Program-made: the position numbers and the translations under genes | Notes under the pieces: model-generated | The model's database searches: none | The model's input: only the letters and a program-made list of their open reading frames with translations | What the model was told of the DNA's origin: nothing | Shown here: positions 24,229 through 37,985 of the stretch, in pieces | Layout of the letters: every line of letters begins with the position of its first letter | Numbering within the stretch: the first letter of the stretch is position 1 | Assembly (NCBI RefSeq): GCF_029633865.1 | Contig: NC_079211.1 | Coordinates: 149,305,901-149,369,900 of the forward strand | Origin: Lampris incognitus | Taxonomy: Eukaryota; Chordata; Actinopteri; Lampriformes; Lampridae | Length of the DNA: 64,000 bases | Direction of reading: 5' to 3'

Positions 24229-24825
24229 GCTCTCTCTCTCTCTTTTCAGACAAACTTCACCTTTATTCCCTTTTATCTTTACATGCTACTATGATGCACA
24301 AACAAGTTTCATTCCCAGGGGAGGAAAATAGCGGTACTCAAGTACTGTACTTAATAGCCCGCTAACGTTACTTTACTTAAGCATTTACATTTTGGGGATA
24401 TCCTACTTTTTCCTTCCTCTCTCTCTCTCTCTCTTGCTCTCTCTCTTTTCAGACAAACTTCACCTTTATTCTCTTTTATCTTTACATGTTACTGTGATGC
24501 ACAAACACGTTTCATTCCCAGGGGAGGAAAATAGCTGTACTCAAGTACTGTACTTAATAGCCTGCTAACGTTACTTTACCTCAGCGTTTACATTTTGGGG
24601 CTATCCTACTTTTTCCTTCCTCTCTCTCTCCCCCCCGTCTCTCCCCCCCCTCTCTTTTCGGACAAACTCCACCTTTATTCTCTTTTATCTTTACATGTTA
24701 CTATGATACACAAACACGTTTCATTTCCAGGGGAGGAAAATAGCTGTACTCAAGTACTGTACTTAATAGCCCGCTAACGTTACTTTACTTAAGCATTTAC
24801 ATTTTGGGGATATCCTACTTTTTCC

Positions 24826-24871
<46 letters not shown>

Positions 24872-25464
24872 GCTCTCTCTCTCTCTTTTCAGACAAACTT
24901 CACCTTTATTCCCTTTTATCTTTACATGCTACTATGATGCACAAACAAGTTTCATTCCCAGGGGAGGAAAATAGCGGTACTCAAGTACTGTACTTAATAG
25001 CCCGCTAACGTTACTTTACTTAAGCATTTACATTTTGGGGATATCCTACTTTTTCCTTCCTCTCTCTCTCTCTCTCTTGCTCTCTCGCTCTCTTTTCAGA
25101 CAAACTTCACCTTTATTCTCTTTTATCTTTACATGCTACTATGATGCACAAACAAGTTTCATTCCCAGGGGAGGAAAATAGCGGTACTCAAGTACTGTAC
25201 TTAATAGCCTACTAACGTTACTTTACTTAAGCGTTTACATTTTGGGATATCCTACTTTTCTCTCTCTCTCTCTCTCTCTCGGTCTCTTTTCAGACAAACT
25301 TCACCTTTATTCTCTTTTATCTTTACCACATGTTACTATGATACACAAACACGTTTCATTCCTAGGGGGGGAAAATAACTGTACTCAAGTACTGTACTTA
25401 ATAGCCTACTAATGTTACTTTACTTAAGCATTTACATTTTGGGGATATCCTACTTTTTCCTTCC

Positions 25465-25498
<34 letters not shown>

Positions 25499-25662
25499 CA
25501 GACAAACTTCACCTTTATTCTCTTTTATCTTTACAACATGTTACTGTGATGCAATAACAAGTTTCATTCCTGGGGGGGGAAATAGCTGTACTCAAGTACT
25601 GTACTTAATAGCCTGCTAACGTTACTTAAGTGTTTACATTTTGGGGATATCCTACTTGTTCC

Positions 25663-25704
<42 letters not shown>

Positions 25705-25873
25705 CAGACAAACTTCACCTTTATTCTCTTTTATCTTTACAACATGTTACTGTGATGCACAAACACGTTTCATTCCCAGGGGAGGAAAATAGCGGTACTC
25801 AAGTACTGTACTTAATAGCCTACTAACGTTACTTTACTTAAGCGTTTACATTTTGGGGATATCCTACCTTTTC

Positions 25874-25954
<81 letters not shown>

Positions 25955-26126
25955 TTTCAGACAAACTTCACCTTTATTCTCTTTTATCTTTACCACATGT
26001 TACTATGATACACAAACACGTTTCATTCCTAGGGGGGGAAAATAGCGGTACTCAAGTACTGTACTTAATAGCCTACTAACGTTACTTTACTTAAGCGTTT
26101 ACATTTTGGGGATATCCTACCTTTTC

Positions 26127-26193
<67 letters not shown>

Positions 26194-26364
26194 TTTCAGA
26201 CAAACTTCACCTTTATTCTCTTTTATCTTTACCACATGTTACTATGATACACAAACACGTTTCATTCCCAGGGGAGGAAATAGCTGTGCTCAAGTACTGT
26301 ACTTAATAGCCTGCTAACGTTACTTTACTTAAGCGTTTACATTTTGGGGCTATCCTACTTTTTC

Positions 26365-26443
<79 letters not shown>

Positions 26444-26640
26444 TTTCAGACAAACTTCACCTTTATTCTCTTTTATCTTTACCACATGTTACTATGATAC
26501 ACAAACACGTTTCATTCCCAGGGGAGGAAATAGCTGTGCTCAAGTACTGTACTTAATAGCCTGCTGACGTTACTTTACTTAAGCGTTTACATTTTGGGGA
26601 TATCCTATCTCCCCCCCCTTCAGACAAGCTTCACTGATCC
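23545..26640 (+). repeat. Satellite-like array, ~14 units each with a (CT)n tract
   Basis: Units of about 180-275 bp share CAGACAAACTTCACCTTTAT, CAAACACGTTTCATTCC, CAAGTACTGTACTTAATAG and TTTACATTTTGGGGATATCC, followed by a (TC)n tract of very different lengths and TTTTCAG. Length differences come mostly from the (TC)n part. The first unit is the most diverged and is fused with the CpG-rich block. It lies in the presumed first intron of btf3. Confidence 0.93.
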
Positions 26641-27274
26641 GGGGTTCGAGGTGCACACAATAACGGAGCGAGAGCGCAAAACAAATCGTAATATGTGGCG
26701 TTGAGACATTAAACACTTCAAGTTGTACAAATAGAAATCCTAAAAAACCCCAAAACAAAAAAAACCTACACACATTTCAAGGTACGTGGTACCTTTTCTG
26801 TACATGATAATAAAGTGAAACGAACAGTTTTGATCTGGTCCGACAGCCCCTTGGCTGCATGTTAGTGGCGTGTAATAAACAGGAAGTACTGCGGGTAAAT
26901 AGTTAAAGTAACCACAAACATATTATTCAGTTAAGGGAGATTTTCTGTCCCCAGGGTAGATTTTCAAGCAAAATTAGAAAAACAAAACAACAACAACAAA
27001 ACAAGTATTGTATTTGTTAGTTAGGTTGTGTTAGCTGTGAAAAAAAAAGATTTGTGTCTCAGTGATGACATTTTAATACTTTCTCAGTATGTTGAAAATT
27101 CAAATGTGTCAGAATTGCACTGTTTTGGGCTTGTCCCCTCCTACCCAGACTTTTTAACTTCCCCTCTATAATAAAGTAATAAAAGTGGTTAAATTCATTA
27201 AAGCTTTACTTTGTATTTTCTCATAATAATTTAAAAATACATATTTCAAAATTCATCTGGGTTATATATATATA
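26641..27274. other. Intron sequence, no feature
   Basis: AT-rich, no supported exon; ends in a short TA repeat used as a Tc1 target. Confidence 0.45.
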
Positions 27275-28468
27275 CACTACCGTTCAAAAGTTTGGGATCA
27301 CCCAAACAATTTTGTGTTTTCCATGAAAAGTCACACTTATTCACCACCATATGTTGTGAAATGAATAGAAAATAGAGTCAAGACATTGACAAGGTTAGAA
27401 ATAATGATTTGTATTTGAAATAAGATTTTTTTTACATCAAACTTTGCTTTCGTCAAAGAATCCTCCATTTGCAGCAATTACAGCATTGCAGACCTTTGGC
27501 ATTCTAGCTGTTAATTTGTTGAGGTAATCTGGAGAAATTGCACCCCACGCTTCCAGAAGCAGCTCCCACAAGTTGGATTGGTTGGATGGGCACTTCTTTG
27601 AGCAGATTGAGTTTCTGGAGCATCACATTTGTGGGGTCAATTAAACGCTCAAAATGGCCAGAAAAAGAGAACTTTCATCTGAAACTCGACAGTCTATTCT
27701 TGTTCTTAGAAATGAAGGCTATTCCATGCGAGAAATTGCTAAGAAATTGAAGATTTCCTACACCGGTGTGTACTACTCCCTTCAGAGGACAGCACAAACA
27801 GGCTCTAACCAGAGTAGAAAAAGAAGTGGGAGGCCGCGTTGCACAACTGAGCAAGAAGATAAGTACATTAGAGTCTCTAGTTTGAGAAACAGACGCCTCA
27901 CAGGTCCCCAACTGGCATCTTCATTAAATAGTACCTGTTAGAGCCTGTTTGTGCTGTCCTCTGAAGGGAGTAGTACACACCGGTGTAGGAAATCTTCAAT
28001 TTCTTAGCAATTTCTCGCATGGAATAGCCTTCATTTCTAAGAACAAGAATAGACTGTCGAGTTTCAGATGAAAGTTCTCTTTTTCTGGCCATTTTGAGCG
28101 TTTAATTGACCCCACAAATGTGATGCTCCAGAAACTCAATCTGCTCAAAGAAGTGCCCATCCAACCAATCCAACTTGTGGGAGCTGCTTCTGGAAGCGTG
28201 GGGTGCAATTTCTCCAGATTACCTCAACAAATTAACAGCTAGAATGCCAAAGGTCTGCAATGCTGTAATTGCTGCAAATGGAGGATTCTTTGACGAAAGC
28301 AAAGTTTGATGTAAAAAAAATCTTATTTCAAATACAAATCATTATTTCTAACCTTGTCAATGTCTTGACTCTATTTTCTATTCATTTCACAACATATGGT
28401 GGTGAATAAGTGTGACTTTTCATGGAAAACACGAAATTGTTTGGGTGATCCCAAACTTTTGAACGGTA

Positions 28469-28471
<3 letters not shown>
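27275..28471. mobile_element. Palindromic Tc1 derivative (535-bp arms)
   Basis: Both ends are the same Tc1 end (3' side of the family at 8630-10237), flanked by TA. From each end inward come about 320 bp of the 3' end, then a deletion junction (GGGCACTTCTTTGAGCAG), then the start of the transposase. Left arm 27275-27809 and right arm 27937-28471 are both exactly 535 bp. The 127-bp spacer (27810-27936) is also transposase sequence. It cannot make a transposase. Confidence 0.95.
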
Positions 28472-28503
<32 letters not shown>

Positions 28504-28505
<2 letters not shown>

Positions 28506-30139
28506 GTGGTGTGAAAAAGTGTTTGCCCCCTTCCGGATTTCTTATTTTTTTGCATGTTTGTCACACTTAAATGTTTCAGATCATCAAACAAATTTAAATA
28601 TTAGACAAAGATAACACAAGTAAACACAAAATGCAGTTTTTAAATGAAGGTTTTTATTATTAAGGGAAAAAAAATACAAAGCTACATGGCCCTGTGTGAA
28701 AAAGTGATTGCCCCCTAAACCTAATAACTGGTTGGGCCACCCTTCGCAGCAACAACTGCAATCAAGCGTTTGCGATAACTGGCAATGAGTCTTTTACAGC
28801 GCTGTGGGGGAATTTTGGCCCACTCATCTTTGCAGAATTGTTGTAATTCAGCCACATTGGAGGGTTTTCGAGCATGAACCGCCTTTTTAAGGTCATGCCA
28901 CAGCATCTCAATCGGATTCAGGTCAGGACTTTTGACTAGGCTACTCCAAAGTCTTCATTTTGTTTTTCTTAAACCATTCAGAGGTGGACTTGCTGGTGTG
29001 TTTTGGATCATTGTCCTGCTGCAGAACCCAAGTGCGCTTCAGCTTGAGGTCACGAACAGATGGCCGGACATTCTCCTTCAGGATTTTTTGGTAGACAGCA
29101 GAAATCATGGTTCCGTTTACCACAGCAAGTCTTCCAGGTCCTGAAGCAGCAAAACAGCCCCAGACCATCACACCACCACCACCATATTTTACTGTTGGTA
29201 TGATGTTCCTTTTCTGAAATGCGGTGTTATTTTTACGCCAGATGTAATGGGACACACACCTTCCAAAAAGTTCAACTTTTGTCTCGTCAGTCCACAGAGT
29301 ATTTCCCCAAAAGTCTTGGGGATCATCAAGATGTTTTCTGGCAAAACTGAGATGAGCCTTTATGTTCTTTTTGCTCAGCAGTGGTTTCCATCTTGGAACT
29401 CTGCCATGCGGGCCATTTTTGTCCGGTCTCTTTCTTATGGTGGAGTCATGAACACTGACCTTAACTAAGGCAAGTGAGGCCTGCAGGTCTTTGGATGTTG
29501 TTGTGGGGTCGTTTGTGACCTCTTGGATGAGTCGTCTCTGCGCTCTTGGGGTAATTTTGGTCGGCCGGCCACTTCTGGGAAGGTTCACCACTGTTCCATG
29601 TTTTCGCCATTTGTGGATAATGGCTCTCACTGTGGTTCGCTGGAGTCCCAAAGCTTTAGAAATGGCTTTATAACCTTTTCCAGACTGATAGATTTCAATT
29701 ACTTTGTTTCTCATTTGTTCCTAATTTCTTTGGATTGCAGCATGATATCTAGCTTTTGAGGATCTTTTGGTCTACTTCACTTCGTCAGGCAGGTCCTATT
29801 TAAGTGATTTCTTGATTGAGAAGAGGTGTGGCAGTAATCAGGCCTGGGTGTGGCTAGAGAAATTCAACTCAGCTTTCCAAAGATGTGATAAACCACACTT
29901 AATTTATGTTTTAACGGGGGGGGGGGGGGGGAATCACTTTTTCACACAGGGCCATGTAGGTTTGGATTTTTCTTTTCCCTTGATAATAAAATCCTTCATT
30001 AAAAAACTGCATTTTGTGTTTACTTGTGTTATCTTTGTCTAATATTTAAATTAGTTTGATGATCTGAAACATTTAAGTGTGACAAACATGCAAAAAAATA
30101 AGAAATCAGGAAGGGGGCAAACACTTTTTCACACTACTG
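28504..30139 (-). mobile_element. Second Tc1-like transposon, full length, inactivated
   Basis: Inverted ends CAGTGGTGTGAAAAAGTGTT (left; the right end differs slightly) lie between TA dinucleotides in a (TA)n tract. Length 1636 bp. It is a different Tc1 family from the 8630 element. A run of G near 29916-29931 interrupts the 5' UTR side. Confidence 0.93.
28721..29714 (-). pseudogene. Tc1-like transposase, frameshifted
   Basis: The minus strand codes MRNKVIEIYQSGKGYKAISK (helix-turn-helix), SGRPTKITPRAQRR, then WTDETKVELFG and QQDNDPKHTSKS of the DDE domain up to about 28941. The next part, with the third catalytic residue and MLWHDLKKAVHARKPSN, continues in another frame down to 28721; an extra A in the AAAA near 28931 fits the shift. 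The early RKRPDKNG is also unusual for the family. One frameshift is enough to remove the last catalytic residue. Confidence 0.9.
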
Positions 30140-30154
30140 TATATATATATATAC

Positions 30155-30189
<35 letters not shown>

Positions 30190-30427
30190 TGTGTGCATTT
30201 TGCACACGTTTTATCGTTAAATACGACTGTCCCTCATACATCTGTTATTACCATCACACCCAACATTTTAGAGAGCGATAACATTTGTCAACTAACAACA
30301 ATGTGGTTGCCATGGAAATGAGAAGTGCCAGAGGCGCATGAGCGGTCATGGCAGAAACATGACTTTTCCATGTCCACAAATGTCATGTGAAGATTTATGT
30401 GTCCTGATCTGAGAGGATGTTTATTAG

Positions 30428-30535
30428 TCCATCTATCCATCCATTGTCTTAACCGCTTATCCTGCTGTCAGGGTGTCGGGGATGCTGCAGCCTGGTCCAG
30501 CAGTCAGGTGACCTGGCGCTACTAAATTATCCCTA
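30428..30535 (-). mobile_element. SINE family A, tail fragment
   Basis: It shows the ATCCATCCATTGTCTTAACC tail and GGGGATGCTGCAGCCTGG segment only. Confidence 0.65.
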
Positions 30536-31378
30536 GCAATGTTTATTAGTCGTCGTTACCAAACAAGTTACTAATTGAGTGTCTTAGTTCAGAAATAAGA
30601 AATCTCACTTTATTCACGTATATTCATTGTACATTGTATGCTAGCTAACAAGTTAGCTTAGCAAGTCTAAGACTCAGCCAACTTTTTCTCCAAAAGGTGA
30701 AAATTGTCATTACCGTCACGTGTCATGACGTCACATTTTGCTGTTACAACTTTGAAAAAAAGCATCATAATATCAAACTTATTATGTAGGATGATCAGAC
30801 TTATGCTATTTGTTCCAGACCACTGAATAGAGCTTTAAAAAAAAAAAAAAAAAAAAACCACAAAAAAAACAGATTTTAAAGAATTTTTTTTTTTTTTTCA
30901 AAACTTCAAAACCCAAAAGTGCCTCAAATTGAAGAATCATCCTAAGTAAACATTAATATGTGCACGGTCAATAAGCAGGTAAAGGCTACGCTTGCATTGA
31001 GGAAAAAAGTGAGAAATGTTTCTGGAGCTGCAGCTGTCCCTGGTTGCAGTCTGTGAGGGTTTAACACCTCAGCTAAGATTCGTGCCGTCCATTCTACAGT
31101 ACGAGTGTGCAGCTATTTAAAGTAACGCAGCAGCTGCACCTCATTTTTGCTGAAAGACATGTTAATGCATATGTCTAATACACCATTGTGGTAACAAATG
31201 AATAAGATCTGTAATAAACTCATTCACGTGTCACATAATTTACACTTGTTTTCATTGATCACTAATCTACTCACCAAATGCTCCCTCTTCTATCAACTTC
31301 GGCACTTGTCTCCAATAACTGCAGAGTTTCTTATGGAAAGCATAATCTCTGGCTGTTGCTTTTGCTGTGTGTTTTTAG

Positions 31379-33307
<1,929 letters not shown>

Positions 33308-33651
33308 CAAGGAAGCACCAGCGACATTTTAAAGGCTCTTCTTGACACACCCTACTCACACAGCAATTTTTATTTTATTACTGTCCTATCTCCTCTGTTC
33401 TATGGCTACAAGTAGAAGTTGCTCTTAACATAATTGTTACCTTGACCATTGGGTCGGAATACAGTAACTTAAAAAAAACAAACTCACTTTTTATAGCAGC
33501 CTTTACCTACATCATTTTCAGATTGGCCTTATTTTGCTGTCCCGATGAAATGAGTCACATTAGTGGAATGTGCACACCTTTCTTTCTCGCACTGCCTCTC
33601 CTGCACTGTGATCCCAACACATCAAACTTGTATTTGTGGACTCAAACATAT

Positions 33652-33657
33652 AATAAA
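33652..33657 (+). terminator. btf3: btf3 poly(A) signal
   Basis: AATAAA lies 345 bases after the stop codon, followed by a T- and GT-rich stretch, as expected at a cleavage site. Confidence 0.8.
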
Positions 33658-33679
33658 GATTACATCAAAGATCCTCAGT

Positions 33680-34640
33680 TTGTCAGCTTTTGAGTTTTAT
33701 AGAAATGGATACTTGGTTTAAAGTTTGTCAAATTAAAGGAAACACCTTTTTATTAAATTGAATTGTGACCCAAGATGGATTCTGGGTTTTGTTTTAGAGA
33801 TGAGTGAGTAATTGCACTGCACATTTTATTAAGTCAGGTAAAATCTGTTTTGTGGATGCCATCATCTGCAGAATCGAATTTGACCTTCAATATATCGAAC
33901 AGTTGCTGGTGAATGTGACATGGCTCAGATGAACATGAGTACCACTGAAGCTGTGGTTATCTCAGCAGGAGGTGGCGTGGCACATTCAGCATGGGCAGCT
34001 CCTCCTAGTGAAGGTCTTAGGAGAGATCTGTCTTTCATTATCACCATGAGAGACAGTGAGATAGTGGTCGCAGTAATGAAAGCCTTTTATCAGCCTGGAG
34101 TGATGAGTGAGCTGAGCCACAAAGCGAAGTTGTCAGTTTTACAAGTTAATCTTCATACCACCTCTTGTCCGTTGTCATGAGCTGAGGGCAGTTACCAAAA
34201 ATAAGAGCTCTTGCGTATTGGCAGGGGAAATCCGGTTTCTCTGCAGGGTTCAGTCATCGGGGAAGAGCACAGACAGTAGAGCCACTGCTCTAAAGAAGTC
34301 CACCACACTTAAGGAATACCAAACATGACCAAATACAACCTTATTTCCACCACAACCCCTGACTCAAAAAAAAGAAAGATGCATGGACGTTATATATGGA
34401 TGTTATGGGTTGCCACTAAAAGGAGCTCTTTAAGTATAGTCACAGTTCCACACTCACCATAAATACTCTGCAATATAACGGCAAACTAAGGAACCTGATG
34501 GCCTTCATTGTGCCCGACTCTTTAATCTGCAGTTTTCTATTCTCTCTCTCTGTCTCTCTTATACATACATACATATACGTATATGTGTGTGTGTGTATAA
34601 GTGGGCTACTGGAATAAGTCATTCATGGACATGGACTGAC
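33680..34640. other. No gene seen
   Basis: Only short, unsupported open stretches; a short TATACATACATA run near 34560. Confidence 0.45.
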
Positions 34641-34649
34641 AAAATGGAA

Positions 34650-35815
34650 TTGATGGAATGCTACTACAACAGCAGACCCAAAGAGAGGGGTTACATGTAA
34701 TGTATGTGGGAACTATGGACGCGTAGGAGATCAACATCCACACTGACCAAGAAGCAACTGGTAGCTAAATGCTCAAACATCAATAAAAGGATGCTACTAT
34801 CACAGCTAGAGCTTGAGAGGCTCCAACAGAATGGCCATGTGACTCAACAACATGGAGAGCAGTGTGGAAACGACGGGTTGCCCCTGAGGCAGGAGCGCAG
34901 GTTTACAGAACCAACTGGCATAACCCTACCAACCATGACAGCTGAATCAACAGAGCTGAAGATGAAAATCATGGCCAGACTAAACACAGTCAACTGTATC
35001 TGACTCTCATGGCTCACTGACAATGTCCAATCAGAAGAGATGCGATCAGATGTTAACATAGCGCTGCACACTATACCCACTACCAACATCAGAGCTTGTA
35101 AATGCCACTACATATGCTTGGGAGATGCTTGGGTACAAGATTAAGAGCACAAGCCACTGAGAGTACCCGCCACAGAGGAGAAGGCTAGAGGTCAAGATCA
35201 AGGCAACCCAGAGAGACATTAGCTGGCTAATAGAAGTGCAGAAGTTGGTGATGAAAGACAGGTCTTGGCTGAAAAAAGTACAGCAAGTTGTCCATAAGTG
35301 AGGCCCCGGAGACCGCAAAACAAAGACTCACAGCTCTGGCTGCTAGGCTGAAGCAATACACCAGAGAAACGGAATCCAAGAACCATCTAGATTCTAGAGT
35401 GTAGTCCCAGCTGCAGGGAGACAACAGCACAAGAGCAGACCCACCCAAAGCTGAGACTGAGCGAGACGAAGGATATATGGGAGAAGGAGGCATCATACAA
35501 CACCAATGCCCAGTGGCTAGAGGACCTAAGAGCAGACCACAGCAACCTCCCGGAACCAGGACCAGTCATTATCACAACAGCAGACATCCAACAGAGTCTC
35601 AAGCATGAAGAGCTGGACAGCACCAGGACTGGACATGACCCATGCCTACTGGTGGAAGAAGCTCCATGAACAACTGATGGCACAAATGTACCAGCTGCTA
35701 ACACTAGGGTCTTACCCAGACTGGCTGACACAGGGCAGAACAATACTGATCATGAAGGACAACACCTTCAAACTACCGACCAGTAACCTGCCTCTCCACA
35801 ACATGTAAGCTCCTC
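34650..35815 (+). mobile_element. R4/Rex6-type LINE fragment
   Basis: Readable pieces include TKKQLVAKCSNINKRMLLSQ (about 34750) and, near 35610-35780, WTAPGLDMTHAYWWKKLHE followed by LTQGRTILIMKD, which is the conserved start of the RT in fish Rex6 (R4 clade). It is truncated on both sides, has several frame breaks, and is cut off by the RTE LINE at about 35880. Confidence 0.75.
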
Positions 35816-35879
35816 TCAGGAATCATAGCAGCTAAGGGAAATAGCGGAGATTTTTTGGGAGGGGGATTTTTATAATTAT

Positions 35880-37985
35880 ATTCTTCTTTGTCTTCTTCTA
35901 ATTTCGGCTGCTCCCGTTGGTGGTCGCCACAGCGGATTATCTGTTTCCATCTCTTCTTGTCCTCTGCATCTTCCTCTGTCATGCCAACAACCTGCATGTC
36001 CTTTGTCACCAAATCCATAAACCCCCTATTTAGCTGTCCTCTTTCCTCTTGCCTGGCAGCTCCATCTTCAACATCCTTCTCCCAATATACCCACTCCTCC
36101 ACACATGTCCAAACCATCTCCATCTTACCTCTCTTGCTTTGTCTCCAAACTGTCCAACCTGAGCTGTCCCTCTAATATACTCGTTCCTAATCCTGTCCTT
36201 CATCACTCCCAACGAAAATCTTTGCATCTTCAACTCTGCCCCCTCCAGCTCCACCTCCTGTCTTTTCATCAGTGCAACCATCTCTCAACCATACAACATA
36301 GCTGGTCTCACTACCATCTTGTAAACCTTCCCTTTCAATCTTGCTGGCACCCTTCTGTTGCAAATCACTCCTGACACCATTCCCCAACCACTCCACCCTA
36401 CCTGTACTCTCTTCTTCACCTATCTTATGCAGTCCCCGTTACTTTGAACAGTGACCCCAAATATTAAAACTCATCCACTTTCGTCACCTCTACTCCTTGC
36501 ATCCTCACCATTCCGCTGTCCTTTCTCTCTTTCACACATATGTATTCAATCTTGCTCCTGTTGACTTTCATTCCTCTTCTCTCCAGTGCATACCTCCACC
36601 TCTCCTCAACCTGCACCCTACCCTATGGCATTCGGCGTAAAACCTTTTCCAAATCAAATATGTGGATCATAAATCAGATTTCCATACCGGATCAGTCGAG
36701 GCCCAGGTGACCAACGACCACCACTGGTACTGTTGGCCAGAAGGGGGCCAGTGAAAACTATGCTATTTTTGGGGGAAGGAGAAGGAGAGGGGGAAGGCAT
36801 GTCCAGAGGCGGCGGGAGTGGAGGAAGAGTAAGAGTGTGGCGGTGAGAGTCGAAACTCTGAATGTTGGCACTATGACTGGTAAAGGGAGAGAACTGGCTG
36901 ATATGACGGACAGAAAGAAGGTAGATATATCGTGTGTGCTAGAGACCAGGTGGATGGGGAGTAAGGCCAGGAGCACCGTAACTGGGTTCAAACTCTTCTA
37001 CCATGGTGTGAATGGGAGGAGAAATAGAGTAGGGGTAATTCTGAAGGATGAGTATGTCAAGAGTGTATTGGAGGTGAAGAGAGTGTCGGACAAATTGATA
37101 ATTTTGAAGCTGGAAATCGAAGGTGTGATGATGAATGTGGTCAGCGTGTATGCCCCATAAGTTGGGTGTGAGATGGAAGAGAAAGAAGTCTCCAATCCCT
37201 TTCAGACCGTGTCTGAAAAGGATTGGAGACTGCAAGGTGGTGACAGGGGACAACGTAGCTAAGCAGCATCAGATGGTGGTTTGTAGAATGATTGTGGAGA
37301 CCAAGAAGAGAAAGAGAGTGAAGGTAGAGCCAAGGATCAAATGGTAAAAGTTGAAGAAGGAAGACTGTTGTGTAGAGTTCAGGGAGGAGTTAAGACAGGC
37401 ACTGGGTGGTAAAGAAGAGTTGCCGGATAGCTGGGCAAGCACTGCAGAAATAGTGAGGGAGAGAGTTAGGAAGGTACTTAGTGTATCATCTGGACAAAGG
37501 AAGACAAGGAGACTTGATGGTGGAATGATGAAGTACAGCAAGGTATACAGAGAAAGAGGCTGGCGAAGAAGAAGGGGGACAGTCAGAGAGATGAAGAAAG
37601 TAGATAGGAGTATAAGGAGATGTGGTGTAAGGCAAAGAGAGAGGCGGCAAAGGCAAAGGAAAAGGCGTATGGTGAGTTGTATGACAGATTAGACACTAAG
37701 GAAGGAGAAGAGGACTTGTACTGATTGGCTAGACAGAGGGACCGAGCTGCGAAGGACGTGCAGTAGGTTAGGGCGATCAAGGATAGAGATGGAAATGTGC
37801 TGACAAGTGAGGAGAGTGTGTTGAGAAGGTGGAAGGAGTACTTTGAAGAGTTGATGAATGAAGAAAATGAAAGCGAGAGAAGGTTGGATGATGTGGGGAT
37901 AGTGAATCAGGAAGTGCGGTGGATTAGCGAGGAAGTGAGGGCAGCTATGAAGAGTGGAGAGATGACATACCTCTGGAGGCATGGA
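35880..37985. mobile_element. RTE-type LINE in two opposed pieces
   Basis: Bases 35880-36628 are the 3' part on the minus strand (RWFGHVWR, MLKMELPGKRK, KRWKQIIRCGD). Bases 36629-37985 are the 5' UTR, endonuclease (VRVETLNVGTMTGKGRELAD) and RT start (SEESVLRRWKEYFEELM) on the plus strand. About 640 bases of the RT core are missing relative to the 2205 copy. Frames are broken. Confidence 0.8.

Noticed and set aside
26303-26485. An Arg/Glu repeat protein
   Set aside because: It is translation of the (CT)n tract in the btf3 intron array.
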